Source: Sphaerotilus microaerophilus
Lineage (GTDB): Bacteria; Pseudomonadota; Gammaproteobacteria; Burkholderiales; Burkholderiaceae_C
Direction of reading: 5' to 3'
Assembly (NCBI RefSeq): GCF_023734135.1
Contig: NZ_AP025730.1
Coordinates: 3,472,001-3,536,000, forward strand
Length of the DNA: 64,000 nt
The translations under genes were made by a program, and so were the position numbers. Positions 1 through 9,009 of this stretch are shown here, in pieces. Position 1 is the stretch's first letter; every line of letters starts with the position of its first letter. The notes beneath the pieces were generated by a model that saw only the letters and a list, made by a program, of their open reading frames with translations, ran no database searches and was not told where the DNA came from.

Positions 1-2798
1 TGAGGTGTGACCCGGTTGCGGTCTGCCAGGCGGGTCATGCTGCCCAGGTCTGCTCCACCCTCGAAGATCTGCGGCAACAAGTCGGGTGTGTGGAAGGCAC
101 GCATGACGGTATCGAAGGGCACTGGGCGCAGCGGATCGTCATCCATCACCCAATGCAGGGCCGGGTTGGCGCCCAGGTTGCTGGAGTCGATGCGGTTGTC
201 GGGGTCGATCACGACCCAGTTGCCTCCCGCCAGACCGAGCAGCGTTCCGATCTGCGCCTTGCGCCCTGCCAACTCGAACAGTCGAATCTCACCCCTTGTG
301 GTTCCAACGGCCAAGTGACGGCCATTGGGGCTCACGGCCAGGGAGGTGGCAACCTCTCCCTCCAGCGGCGCTTGGAAGGCAGTTCGCAGACGATTCTGGC
401 CGTCCAGCACAACCGCCTGACCACCGCTGTGCACCGCCACCCAACGGTCGTCCTTGCTGGCGCTGGCCTGCGTGGCCTGAGCAAACTCCGGGGGCAGCAT
501 CAGTGCCTGAAGCGCTGCATCGGCAGACTTGCCCGCCACGATGGGCCGATGGCTTTCCGGAGTCACTCCCACCAGCTTGCCGTCGATGGCCTTTGTAGTC
601 CGCAGGGTCAATTGCAGGCCCGCCCCTTCAGGTTTCCAGTCGATGAGCGCTTGGTTGACCAACAGGCGCTGCCCATTCAGGAAGACGGGCGCGTGATCCT
701 GGCTTGATTTGAACTTCTCGATGTCCAGCGATCCAAGGGTGACACCGCTTTCGGCGTCCAGCAACTGCAGTTGCCATTCGATCGGGTTCTTTGAAAAAGG
801 CACGGCCTGCTTCAGACGCCCCCCGATGCCGCCCAGGATCGAGCCCAGCAGAACCGCCCGGTCCTGAGGCGCGGGCTGCGTGCCTGGGGCCGACTCGGCT
901 GCTTGGGATGACTGCCTTCCTGGTCCATCCTTGCGGAAATGCAGCAACACGACAGCAAGCTTCTGGTCCGGTGAAATCGCCAGACCGCGTGGATCAGCCG
1001 TTCTGCCCTCTGGTGCAGAGAACTGCCGCGTCCACACAGGCTGATCGGCGCCTACCTGCTCCATGCGAACTTCGTGAATGGCCTTCTCGAGGGTCACGGC
1101 CTGGAACCGCGTCGTGAGCACGCGGTTGCCGCCCACTCGCCCAAGGTTCGGGCCAATTGCTTCAGACATCATGACGGTCTGACCCGAACGAACGCGCGCC
1201 ACTGCTCCATCGGCCAATGACCAGCGCAGCGTCTGTTGCGTCATGGTGAAGGGACTTACCGCTGTTTCTGCCATATCCTGGAGAGACATCTGCTTCTTGA
1301 CCGGCCTGTCGGGATCGTTCTCTGGGTGCTGCGAGTGCGTGCTGATCAGGTGAGCATCGTCCTCGAAGGCCACTTGGTTCACCGGCCCTTCGGCCGCGCG
1401 CCAGGAGTTCAGTACCGGAACCCCTGTTTTCCAGCGAGCGGCCACGAGGGTGGGGCCAGCCACGAAGAAAAAGCTCTGCTGGTCTGCCGATGGTGTAACC
1501 GAGCTGCCGTTGACCGACGACATCCGAGTCATGCCAAAACCAGGTGGAAGAATCGGCCCCCGAAGGCTGATTGTCCGTGCCAGCTTGTCTACTTCAACCA
1601 CACGCCGAATTTCCAACATGGAGTCGTCCGGTTCGGTCTCGCCTGCATCTCGGCGATTCCTCAGGAGCAACAGCTGCTGCTCATCCGGACTGAAGGCCAT
1701 ACCGGCCACCGCCGTATCCTGCTCATAAAGGGGTTGGATGATCGTGCTGAGCGGGCTGTCAGCCGGCTTGGCTCCGCCCTGGTAATTCACCGTAAACCTC
1801 TTCACCAGGCGCCGCTGTTGTAGATCGAAGAGACTGATCTCTGCCCCTTGTTGAGCGCCGGCCCGCACCGCCAACCACTTGCCCTGAGCAGACACCGCAG
1901 CCAGCGAGACCCCCTTGTAGGAAGGGGCAGCACCCTGGAACGATGAGAGCGGTACCAGCGAACCATTGATCGACAGCAGCGTTTCGGCACGCGACATCGG
2001 GAGCATCATGGGGCCGAGCGTGATCGTTCTGGCTGTCAATGCCACCACGCTGCCGTCAGCCGAATGCGCACCGATCTTGAGCTCCTGCAAGCTGTCCATC
2101 AGCATGTCCATGAGCCCCTCCATTCCCTTGCCGCTGATGATGTCCTTGAAGTCGAGCTTGCTCGGATCCAGCTTCTGCTTCTTCTGCTCGATATGAGACA
2201 GCACCTCAGCGCGGACCCTGTTTGCCTGTATCTCTGCCAAGTACAGCCCACTTCGGGTTCGGATCAGGATCTTCCCGTTCTGCAAGGTGCTGACTTCCGA
2301 AATGTCAATGGGATCCCGCTGCGGGTCCTCAGGCTGCCTGGCACCCTGCCGGGGATCCGGGAGCCTGACCTGCAACGTTTCCGCCTCGGCACAGCGGATC
2401 AGGTCCTGGCGGACCAATCGGTCCCCATAAGGCACGTAAAGCGACTGGCTGTCGCCAGACCATGCAAACGAAAACGCGCTTCCGGCCTGCCCGTCGTGCT
2501 CCTCATCCGATGCTTTCGATCGACGAGACGTTGGCTTTGCCGTCGCCTGCGCCTGCTGAGGTTTGAGTTCACACACAAGGCGGCCAAGATCAGCGTTCCA
2601 GATCTTGATGACGGACGAATCGGCGGTGGCCACCAGATTGCCGTTCGGCGACATGGAGGACAGAAGCCCCAGTGAATTGGCATGGCCAGTTTGCGTCATC
2701 AACTTGGCCCGGCCTGCCGCCTGCGTGGGCTCGTTGGCGAAACCTGCAGTCGGTAGCAGCGCCGCTGCACAGATCAGCCAAGTTCTGAGTGTTCTCAT
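1..2798 (-). CDS. Secreted WD40-repeat protein, probably WD40-caspase (C-terminus off window)
   Basis: The frame is open from an ATG at 2798 to the left edge, at least 932 codons, so the 3' end is missing. The protein starts with a signal peptide (MRTLRTWLICAAALLPTAGFA) and then shows WD40-type blades, for example around residues 40-75 (GH...SPNG...VATAD...IKIWN). The last visible residues contain a linker (WVVIDPDNRIDSSNLGANPA, then FHTPDLL) that in WD40-caspase proteins lies just before a peptidase C14 domain. I therefore infer, but cannot see, a caspase domain beyond position 1. A second upstream ATG at 2812 is out of frame and closes after five codons. The gene follows the intact TPR-CHAT gene by 85 bp in the same direction. 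Confidence 0.8.
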   Translation of the reverse strand, partial: MRTLRTWLICAAALLPTAGFANEPTQAAGRAKLMTQTGHANSLGLLSSMSPNGNLVATADSSVIKIWNADLGRLVCELKPQQAQATAKPTSRRSKASDEEHDGQAGSAFSFAWSGDSQSLYVPYGDRLVRQDLIRCAEAETLQVRLPDPRQGARQPEDPQRDPIDISEVSTLQNGKILIRTRSGLYLAEIQANRVRAEVLSHIEQKKQKLDPSKLDFKDIISGKGMEGLMDMLMDSLQELKIGAHSADGSVVALTARTITLGPMMLPMSRAETLLSINGSLVPLSSFQGAAPSYKGVSLAAVSAQGKWLAVRAGAQQGAEISLFDLQQRRLVKRFTVNYQGGAKPADSPLSTIIQPLYEQDTAVAGMAFSPDEQQLLLLRNRRDAGETEPDDSMLEIRRVVEVDKLARTISLRGPILPPGFGMTRMSSVNGSSVTPSADQQSFFFVAGPTLVAARWKTGVPVLNSWRAAEGPVNQVAFEDDAHLISTHSQHPENDPDRPVKKQMSLQDMAETAVSPFTMTQQTLRWSLADGAVARVRSGQTVMMSEAIGPNLGRVGGNRVLTTRFQAVTLEKAIHEVRMEQVGADQPVWTRQFSAPEGRTADPRGLAISPDQKLAVVLLHFRKDGPGRQSSQAAESAPGTQPAPQDRAVLLGSILGGIGGRLKQAVPFSKNPIEWQLQLLDAESGVTLGSLDIEKFKSSQDHAPVFLNGQRLLVNQALIDWKPEGAGLQLTLRTTKAIDGKLVGVTPESHRPIVAGKSADAALQALMLPPEFAQATQASASKDDRWVAVHSGGQAVVLDGQNRLRTAFQAPLEGEVATSLAVSPNGRHLAVGTTRGEIRLFELAGRKAQIGTLLGLAGGNWVVIDPDNRIDSSNLGANPALHWVMDDDPLRPVPFDTVMRAFHTPDLLPQIFEGGADLGSMTRLADRNRVTP

Positions 2799-2883
2799 CG
2801 GGTTCGCTCCATGAGGTTGTTGAGTTGTTGAAGGTGGCGAAAAAGGCGGCGGGGGCGGATTCGTAGCTGTTGATTGGTTGAAC

Positions 2884-5800
2884 TCACAACCAATTCCCCA
2901 TCAAGATGAACGGCGCCCAGTAGTACGGGTGCGCATAAGGTGCCCCTGCCGGAGCCACGTAGGGCGCTGGCTTGCCTTCGCCACCGCCGGGCGCGGCGGC
3001 GACCGGCCTGGCCCCGCGCGGCTCGTTGGGGCCGGCGCTGCCGGCGTCACCGCCGGCCGCGCCCAGCAGGGCCAGTTGTGCCTGCCTCAGTGCCTGGGCC
3101 TTGTTGCGCTGGCCGCCTTCGCGGGCGCGGTAGAAGCGCTGCATCAACTCCCCGGTGCTGCGGTCGGCCACCGGCCACAGGGTGGCCAGCACGGCGCGTG
3201 CGCCCTTCTTCTGCACCTCCGCACCCAGGCCTTCGACTTCGCGCCCGTCTTCGCGCAGCCCCCCGCCGGTAGCGGTGTCGCAGGCCGACAGGGTTAGCAG
3301 GTCCACACCGTTGAAGCGCGGCATGCGCCGCAGGTCGGCCAGGCTGAGCCGGGAGCCGTCGCCCAGCAGCAGGAAGGACTGGTCGCTGCCCTCGATGAAG
3401 CGGAAGTGGCTGGCCACGTGCAGCACCGGGCGGCCCAGGTTGTTCAGCAGCGTGGTGCGGTTGAACTTCTCGTCCAGGTAGACCTGGCCGGGCAGCACCT
3501 GCGGGTGGACGATGCCGTTGAGCTCCTGCCGCACGGCGTCCAGCGCACGGAAGTTCTGTTCCGGAAAGGCCCGCGTCACCCCCAGCGCCGCCACCTGCCA
3601 CTGCGCCGCCGGGCTCTTGCCCAGGCCGGACTGGGCGGCTGCCGTGTAGATGGCCAGCTGGTAGTTCTCCACCAGGTAGCGCCGGCCGTCGTGCAGGGCC
3701 GCAAAGGGCAGGTATCGCAGGGCACCGTCCTGCAGCAGCATCAGGGTGTGCACGTTCTGCGCCTGCAGATCCGCCAGGATGGGCTCGATCAGCAGGGCAT
3801 GCAGGCGCTGTGCAGCGGCACGCGGGTCCAGCTTGGGGTCCTGCAGCAGGCCGCGCAGTTCGGCGATGTGCTTGTTGAGGTCCTTCTCCGCAATGGGTAC
3901 CTCCCGGGCGAGCTGGATGGCCTGGGTGCTGACGATGATGGACAGCTTCTCCCGGCTGGCCACGTACTGCACCGCGGCCACACCCTGCCCTGCAGACCCC
4001 AGCTCGGCCAGCAGGTTCTGGTGCGACTCGATCTGCCGGTCCACCAGCGCCGCCTTCTCCCGGTGTTCCGCCTGCCCAGCCAGCATCTGCCGCAGCCCGG
4101 TGGTGAAGGCCATGAAGGCATCGCGCGCCTCCGCCAGCGGCGCCTCCAGCTCCGCCAGCCGCGCCAGGTCCGCCTCGGTGGCGCCCCCCTTGCGGCGGAT
4201 CTCCTGCAGCCGCAACTCTTCCTGCGCCAGCGTGGCCAGCCGGTCACCCAGCACCTTGTACTGCTCAGCGGCCTTGCGCTCCACCCCAGTCAGCGGCAGC
4301 TCGGAGCTGGCCGGTGCGCTGTCGGCATCGCGGCGCACGAAGTCGAACAGCTCCTCCTCCTTGAGCAGCGCCATCACCCGCTGCGCCTCGGGGATCCGCC
4401 CGGCGGTGATCAGCTGCTGCGACAACTCGGTGTAGACCCAGCGCTTGTCGTTCAGGAAGCTGGTCTGCAGTTCCCGGTCGAGTTTGATCAGTCCGCCGCG
4501 CAGCGACTGGATGGTGTTGACGGCTTGTTTGCCCCAGAAGATGGCGGAGGTGGGGTCGCCTTGCGCTGCAAGAAGCGCGGCGATACCGGACTGTGCATGC
4601 CATTGAAGTTCTCGGTTCCAAGAGGCCGTGCCAATCTGCTCGGCGCGGTAGAACAACGGCAGCGCTTGGGCGAACTGACCCATGTCCAGGTACAGGCGGG
4701 CCAAGTTGTTCAGGCGCCTGCCGGTACTGGGGTGGTCCGACCCCAGAGCTTTATCCGAGATCGCCAAAGCGCGTTGAGACAGAGGCAGCGCCTGGGCGTA
4801 GTGGCCCATGGACCAGTGGAGATTGGCCAAGCCGTTAAGGCTCGTGCCGGTGCTGGGGTGATCCGTTCCATGGACCTTCTCCGAGATCGCCAAGGCGCGC
4901 TGAGACAGCGGCAGCGCCTGGGCGTACTGACCCATGGCCCGGTGGAGTTCCGCCAGGTGTGTCAGAACCGTGCCGGTGATGGGGTGCTCTGGACCACCGA
5001 CCTTCACAGAGATCGCCATAGCTCGCTCAAAGAGCGGCAGAGCTTGGGCGTACTGGCCCAAGTCCTGATAAAGAACGGCCAAATTCACGAGCCGCGTGCC
5101 CGTGCTGGGGTGATTCGGCCCCTCAGCCTTCTCCGAGATCGCCAAGGCTCGTTGAAGCAGCGGCAGCGCCAGGGCGTACTGACCCATTTCCGTGTAGAGG
5201 AGGGAAAGGTTGTTCAGAACTCTGCCGGTAGCGGGGTGATCCGGTCCCTCAGCCTTCTCCGAAATCGCCAAGGCACGTTGAATCAACGGCAGCGCCAGGG
5301 TGTACTGGCCCATGTCCTGGTAGAGAGTGGCCAAGTTGTTCAGAACCGTGCCAGTGGTGGGATGATCCGGCCCTTCAACCTTCTCCGAAATCACCAAGGC
5401 GCGCTGGAACAGCGGCAGCGCTTGGTTGTACCTGCCCAAATCCCGGTAGAGGACGGCCAGATTGTTCCGGCGCGCGCTGGTGTTGGGGTGGTCCGCCCCC
5501 TCAGACCTCTCTGAGATCGCCAAAGCGCGCTGAACCAACGGCAGCGCGTTGGCGTACTCGCCCATGTGCTGGTAGAGAAGGGACAGATTGTTCAGGACCG
5601 CGCCGGTCGAGGGGTGGTCCGCCCCCTGGGTCTTTTCCGAAATTGCCAAAGCGCGTCGAAGCAGCGGAATTGCCTTGGAGTACTGGCCCATGTCCTGGTA
5701 GAGAACGGACAGGTTGTTCAGGTTCCTCCCGGTGTTGGGGTGATCCGGTCCCTCAGCCTTCTCCGAAATCGCCAAGGCGCGTTGATACAGCGGCTCCGCC

Positions 5801-6807
5801 TGCGCGTACTCGCCCATTGCCAGGTAGAGACCTGCCAGGTTGTTCAGACTCGTACCAGTTGTGGGATGGTCCGGTCCCTTGACCTTCTCAAAGATCACTA
5901 TCGCACGTTGACACAAGGGTAAGGCCAGGGCGTACTGGGCCAAAGACTCATGCATACCGGCAACCCAACCCATCAGGGTCGCAACGACCTCGAGATCGTC
6001 ACCCAAGACATCCAACGCCATTTGCAACACCTGCTGCGCGGGTGCGATCGCATTCCCTGTTTGCCCGCCCGCATTGAGTCGTTGGACCTGCTTGATCGAC
6101 GCTTCAACTGTCTGCCACCTGGGCCATGATTGCTCGAACCATTGCTTGCCGGCCAGTGCAGCCAGTGGCTGCCAGCCTTTGGAGCGAAATAGATCGAAAT
6201 CAGCCAGAGGGCCCGCAAGGAGAGCGGGTTCGTCGGGAACGCGCCAGATCGTGTCCCTGTAGTAGCGCTTGGCCGTTTCAGCATCGCCCACCAGCAGCCA
6301 TGTATGTCCAAGATTGACGATCGGCTCCCAGTTATCGGGCCGAATTTCCCGCGACTTTTCACAAGCTGGCCGGGCTTCCAGCGGGCGATGGGCGAGGATC
6401 AAATTCCAGCAGAGGCCATTCCAGTACTCAGCATCACCCGGGCTCAAGTTCGTGGCTCGCCGACTGGCTTCAACTGCTTCTTCTTGGCGACCAAGCTCTG
6501 ACAATGCCCTCGACCTCAGGGAGTGGGCGAAACTGTCATCGGGCTGGTCCACGAGGAACAAGTCAAGCAGTCGCAGCGCATGCGCAGGGTTCTTTGATTC
6601 CAGTGCTTCAGAGGCCTCCTTGAGGAGCGGATGTTCTTCTGATGGAACACTGGCCGCCCCGGCGGACGACGCAGCCCCCGCAGGCGGTAGAGCTGGCGTG
6701 GCGGATTGCGCAAGCACTGGTGTGGACAAGGCAATGGCGGCACTCACCAAGACCTGCCGAGTACGGAGTTTTGCCGTACCCCCGCCAGCCAAGAACGATG
6801 AGCTCAT
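2884..6807 (-). CDS. Secreted TPR-CHAT protease, intact
   Basis: A 1307-residue protein. An N-terminal signal-like segment (residues about 18-35, ending PVLAQS) suggests export. Residues about 60-200 look like ordinary TPRs. Residues about 300-720 hold ten tandem 42-residue kinesin-light-chain-type TPRs with a G.DHP.T....NNL core. The C-terminus is a CHAT (caspase-like) protease domain with His1134 in HVASHF and Cys1176 in LSACDTATGGG, ending with the family signature HPYYWAPF. An Ala/Gly/Pro-rich insert of about 40 residues precedes that signature. Its ATG overlaps the stop of the upstream TPR gene by 4 bp, so the two are probably translationally coupled. In the CHAT family the TPRs sense a partner and the CHAT domain cleaves a target; neither is known here. 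Confidence 0.9.
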   Translation of the reverse strand: MSSSFLAGGGTAKLRTRQVLVSAAIALSTPVLAQSATPALPPAGAASSAGAASVPSEEHPLLKEASEALESKNPAHALRLLDLFLVDQPDDSFAHSLRSRALSELGRQEEAVEASRRATNLSPGDAEYWNGLCWNLILAHRPLEARPACEKSREIRPDNWEPIVNLGHTWLLVGDAETAKRYYRDTIWRVPDEPALLAGPLADFDLFRSKGWQPLAALAGKQWFEQSWPRWQTVEASIKQVQRLNAGGQTGNAIAPAQQVLQMALDVLGDDLEVVATLMGWVAGMHESLAQYALALPLCQRAIVIFEKVKGPDHPTTGTSLNNLAGLYLAMGEYAQAEPLYQRALAISEKAEGPDHPNTGRNLNNLSVLYQDMGQYSKAIPLLRRALAISEKTQGADHPSTGAVLNNLSLLYQHMGEYANALPLVQRALAISERSEGADHPNTSARRNNLAVLYRDLGRYNQALPLFQRALVISEKVEGPDHPTTGTVLNNLATLYQDMGQYTLALPLIQRALAISEKAEGPDHPATGRVLNNLSLLYTEMGQYALALPLLQRALAISEKAEGPNHPSTGTRLVNLAVLYQDLGQYAQALPLFERAMAISVKVGGPEHPITGTVLTHLAELHRAMGQYAQALPLSQRALAISEKVHGTDHPSTGTSLNGLANLHWSMGHYAQALPLSQRALAISDKALGSDHPSTGRRLNNLARLYLDMGQFAQALPLFYRAEQIGTASWNRELQWHAQSGIAALLAAQGDPTSAIFWGKQAVNTIQSLRGGLIKLDRELQTSFLNDKRWVYTELSQQLITAGRIPEAQRVMALLKEEELFDFVRRDADSAPASSELPLTGVERKAAEQYKVLGDRLATLAQEELRLQEIRRKGGATEADLARLAELEAPLAEARDAFMAFTTGLRQMLAGQAEHREKAALVDRQIESHQNLLAELGSAGQGVAAVQYVASREKLSIIVSTQAIQLAREVPIAEKDLNKHIAELRGLLQDPKLDPRAAAQRLHALLIEPILADLQAQNVHTLMLLQDGALRYLPFAALHDGRRYLVENYQLAIYTAAAQSGLGKSPAAQWQVAALGVTRAFPEQNFRALDAVRQELNGIVHPQVLPGQVYLDEKFNRTTLLNNLGRPVLHVASHFRFIEGSDQSFLLLGDGSRLSLADLRRMPRFNGVDLLTLSACDTATGGGLREDGREVEGLGAEVQKKGARAVLATLWPVADRSTGELMQRFYRAREGGQRNKAQALRQAQLALLGAAGGDAGSAGPNEPRGARPVAAAPGGGEGKPAPYVAPAGAPYAHPYYWAPFILMGNWL
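4645..5935 (-). repeat. Ten tandem 126-bp TPR-coding repeats
   Basis: A segment that reads gagatcgcca on the plus strand recurs every 126 bp (for example at 4757 and 4883), inside the TPR-CHAT gene. Each unit encodes one 42-residue TPR. The units are similar at DNA level as well as protein level, so recombination between them could change the repeat number. Confidence 0.9.
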
Positions 6808-8306
6808 GCTTCTTCTCTTCCAAACAGAAGCGTTCTGCGCAAGAGCCCAGCAGCGACCGGTGCGCCAAACGCCGGCAACCCGGCCCGGCCCGTCGTCACG
6901 GTGCGGATGCGCGTCGGGCTGCTCAACGCCGCCAGGCTTTGGCGGATCAGCGCGGCGATGTGTTCACCCTGGGGCGGGTCAGCCTGTGCATCGACCAAGG
7001 CCTCCTTCCACAGGGCGATGGCCTGGCGCTTGTAGCCCAGGAGGTGCTGAACATGGGCCAGGTTGTGCCGAGCTGCGGCCAGTTCGGCCCGGGGCGACTG
7101 GCTGGCCAGCAGCGTCTGCACCTGAAGCTCGAAGGCCTGGCGTGCCGCAGCGTAATCACCGTCTCGCATGCGCCAGGCCCCAGTCAACGCCTGGGCGTCG
7201 GCCGCGGCCAGGGAGGCGGCGCGGCCGTGGTGGGTGAGGAGTTGCAGCGCTTCAGCGACCAAGGCCGTGGCTGCGGCCTGCTGGCCGCTGCGGTGGCGCA
7301 GGCGTGCCTCGTGCAGCAGGGCCTGCGCGGCGGGCTCGGGGCTGCGGGCCTGGCGCTGGCGGTAGAGGGCCGACGAGTGTTCCGCCAGCCGCAATGCCAG
7401 CACCGGCTGCCGGCGGCCGGAGGCGAGCAGGGACAGGTGATTCAGCCGGTCGGCCAGGGCGGCGGAGGGGCCGAGCGGGCTGGCGCCGAATCGGGGGGAA
7501 TCCAGCAGCGCCAGCAGATCCTGCGCGACAGCGCTCACCTCCGCCCGGATGCGCGCGGTGAACAGGCGCTGCTCCAGGGCGGCCAGCTGCAGGTGCTGAT
7601 CGGCATCGGCCCGCAGCGCCCGGGCCTGATCGGGCTGCTCGACCGGCTGAAGCCGCAGCTCCGCACGGGTGTACGCGCAGCCAGCGGGTGAGGCAGCGGC
7701 GCCTGGCGGCAAACGCTCCTCCCAGGCAAAGACCTGCTCAACGTGCTGATCGGCGGACTGATGAGTTGATTGAAGGGTGCTGCCTGACGGTGCCGCAACT
7801 GGGCTCAGCAGGCCGACAGATTCGCCCTCGCCGCTCAAGGGCATCAGCGACGCCGCCACGCCCGGCAGGCTGGCAGCATCCGATTCAGCCTGATCCGGAA
7901 CTGCAGCACCGGCGGCCGGTGCGAGCGTCGCCCGGGTGCGCGGGACCGGCACGCGCAGCGTTTCCATGCCATCGCCCCACACCACCGCATCGACCGCATC
8001 GGAAGGCAGCGCCCAGGCGACCGGCAGACGCAACGGCAGGGCCTGGCTCGCATCGCAGCCCGCGCCCGCTTGCGCCAGGACCAGGAGCGAGCCGGTCCAG
8101 ACCTGCGCCGCCACAGCGCCCGGCGAAGCAGGCTGGGTTGCCGCCGCATCGGCGGTGGCAGCCAGGCTGGGTTGGGTGGCCAACGCTGCGGCGCCGACAA
8201 GAGCGACTACCAGCGTGGCCAGCACCCGCCGCAATCCGCCACGCCGCCTGAGGACGTCGACCACCGCATTCGGCTGCGGCAAGCCGTCAGCACAACGCTG
8301 CCTCAT
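6804..8306 (-). CDS. Secreted alpha-helical TPR-like protein
   Basis: A 500-residue protein with a basic N-terminus and a hydrophobic segment at about residues 25-48 (RVLATLVVALVGAAALA), consistent with a signal peptide. The first half is Ala/Pro-rich. The second half (about residues 230-470) is helical with degenerate TPR-like pairs such as ARHNLAHVQHLLGYKRQAIALWKEAL. There is no protease domain. The ATG overlaps the stop of the upstream small secreted protein gene by 4 bp, and the stop overlaps the TPR-CHAT start by 4 bp. This tight three-gene coupling suggests it is a partner or regulator of the CHAT protease. The role is inferred from context only. Confidence 0.75.
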   Translation of the reverse strand: MRQRCADGLPQPNAVVDVLRRRGGLRRVLATLVVALVGAAALATQPSLAATADAAATQPASPGAVAAQVWTGSLLVLAQAGAGCDASQALPLRLPVAWALPSDAVDAVVWGDGMETLRVPVPRTRATLAPAAGAAVPDQAESDAASLPGVAASLMPLSGEGESVGLLSPVAAPSGSTLQSTHQSADQHVEQVFAWEERLPPGAAASPAGCAYTRAELRLQPVEQPDQARALRADADQHLQLAALEQRLFTARIRAEVSAVAQDLLALLDSPRFGASPLGPSAALADRLNHLSLLASGRRQPVLALRLAEHSSALYRQRQARSPEPAAQALLHEARLRHRSGQQAAATALVAEALQLLTHHGRAASLAAADAQALTGAWRMRDGDYAAARQAFELQVQTLLASQSPRAELAAARHNLAHVQHLLGYKRQAIALWKEALVDAQADPPQGEHIAALIRQSLAALSSPTRIRTVTTGRAGLPAFGAPVAAGLLRRTLLFGREEA

Positions 8307-8836
8307 CGCTCACCCGCCTTCGGCAGGGCCGACAGGGTGAACCGGCTGCGGCCCTCCACCGTGTTGCCGCCAGCGAGCGCGGACCACTGCTCCTCGATGA
8401 CGCCGCCCTGCAGCTGCATGCGGCTGCGGTAGACAAACTCGAAGCCCTGCACATGGTTGTAGCCCTCCCCCGCGCACTCCGCGACACCGGGGTTCTGGGC
8501 CGAGAGGGCACAGCTGCTGCGGTAATAGGAGTGGGCGTCCGCGCCCCAGACGCGCAACACCCCATCTCCCACGCGGATGGCGGCAGTGCCCCCCGCAGCA
8601 TCACGCCATGTGCCCAGCCAGCCCTTCGGAACCACGGTCGGGTTGCTACTGGCCGTGGCGCCGGCTCCCGCCAGTACGGGCACGGCAATGGCCGCAGAGA
8701 TCAGCCCAACAGCCCAGGCTCTTGCCGGCCAGGGGTGATGCAGGCGGATGGGCAGAAGGCGGTGAAGGGGCAAGGAGGGCTGGTTGAGCGGGGTGCGGGT
8801 GGGGGTGGCGAAGAAATTGGGGTTGGGCATCAGCAT
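8303..8836 (-). CDS. Small secreted protein, unrecognised
   Basis: A 177-residue product when started at the ATG at 8836, which has a GAGG box about 8 nt upstream. A longer open frame exists upstream but lacks coding character. A hydrophobic segment at about residues 40-62 (AWAVGLISAAIAVPVLAGAGA) is a signal peptide or anchor. The mature part is about 120 residues with a GWLGTW motif near its start and a Cys pair about 13 residues apart. The GxW motif and the apparent beta-strand pattern recall small beta-barrels of the calycin type, but this is only a guess. It is the first gene of the coupled trio with the TPR protein and the intact TPR-CHAT protease. Confidence 0.65.
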   Translation of the reverse strand: MLMPNPNFFATPTRTPLNQPSLPLHRLLPIRLHHPWPARAWAVGLISAAIAVPVLAGAGATASSNPTVVPKGWLGTWRDAAGGTAAIRVGDGVLRVWGADAHSYYRSSCALSAQNPGVAECAGEGYNHVQGFEFVYRSRMQLQGGVIEEQWSALAGGNTVEGRSRFTLSALPKAGER

Positions 8837-9009
8837 GGTGGAAACCTCAGGCGAAGGGATGAAGCCAGGTGACCGTGCCGGTGCTGTCGATGCATCACAG
8901 GGTTGCAATGGACAGGTCGACTCGGTCACTCCACCCTGCGACGTGCAAGGCGCCGGCTTGTGAGCGCCCTGGAGCGCCCCCAAGGGCCGGGCGATGCCCA
9001 TCCCGACCC

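Noticed and set aside
3406..5514. Long plus-strand open frame inside the TPR-CHAT gene
   Set aside because: It is antisense to the ten TPR repeats; its own periodic protein only mirrors the repeats, and GC-rich DNA commonly leaves such frames open.
4645..5935. CRISPR-like regular spacing
   Set aside because: The 126-bp period is a protein repeat in a coding frame, with no separate spacers and no cas genes.
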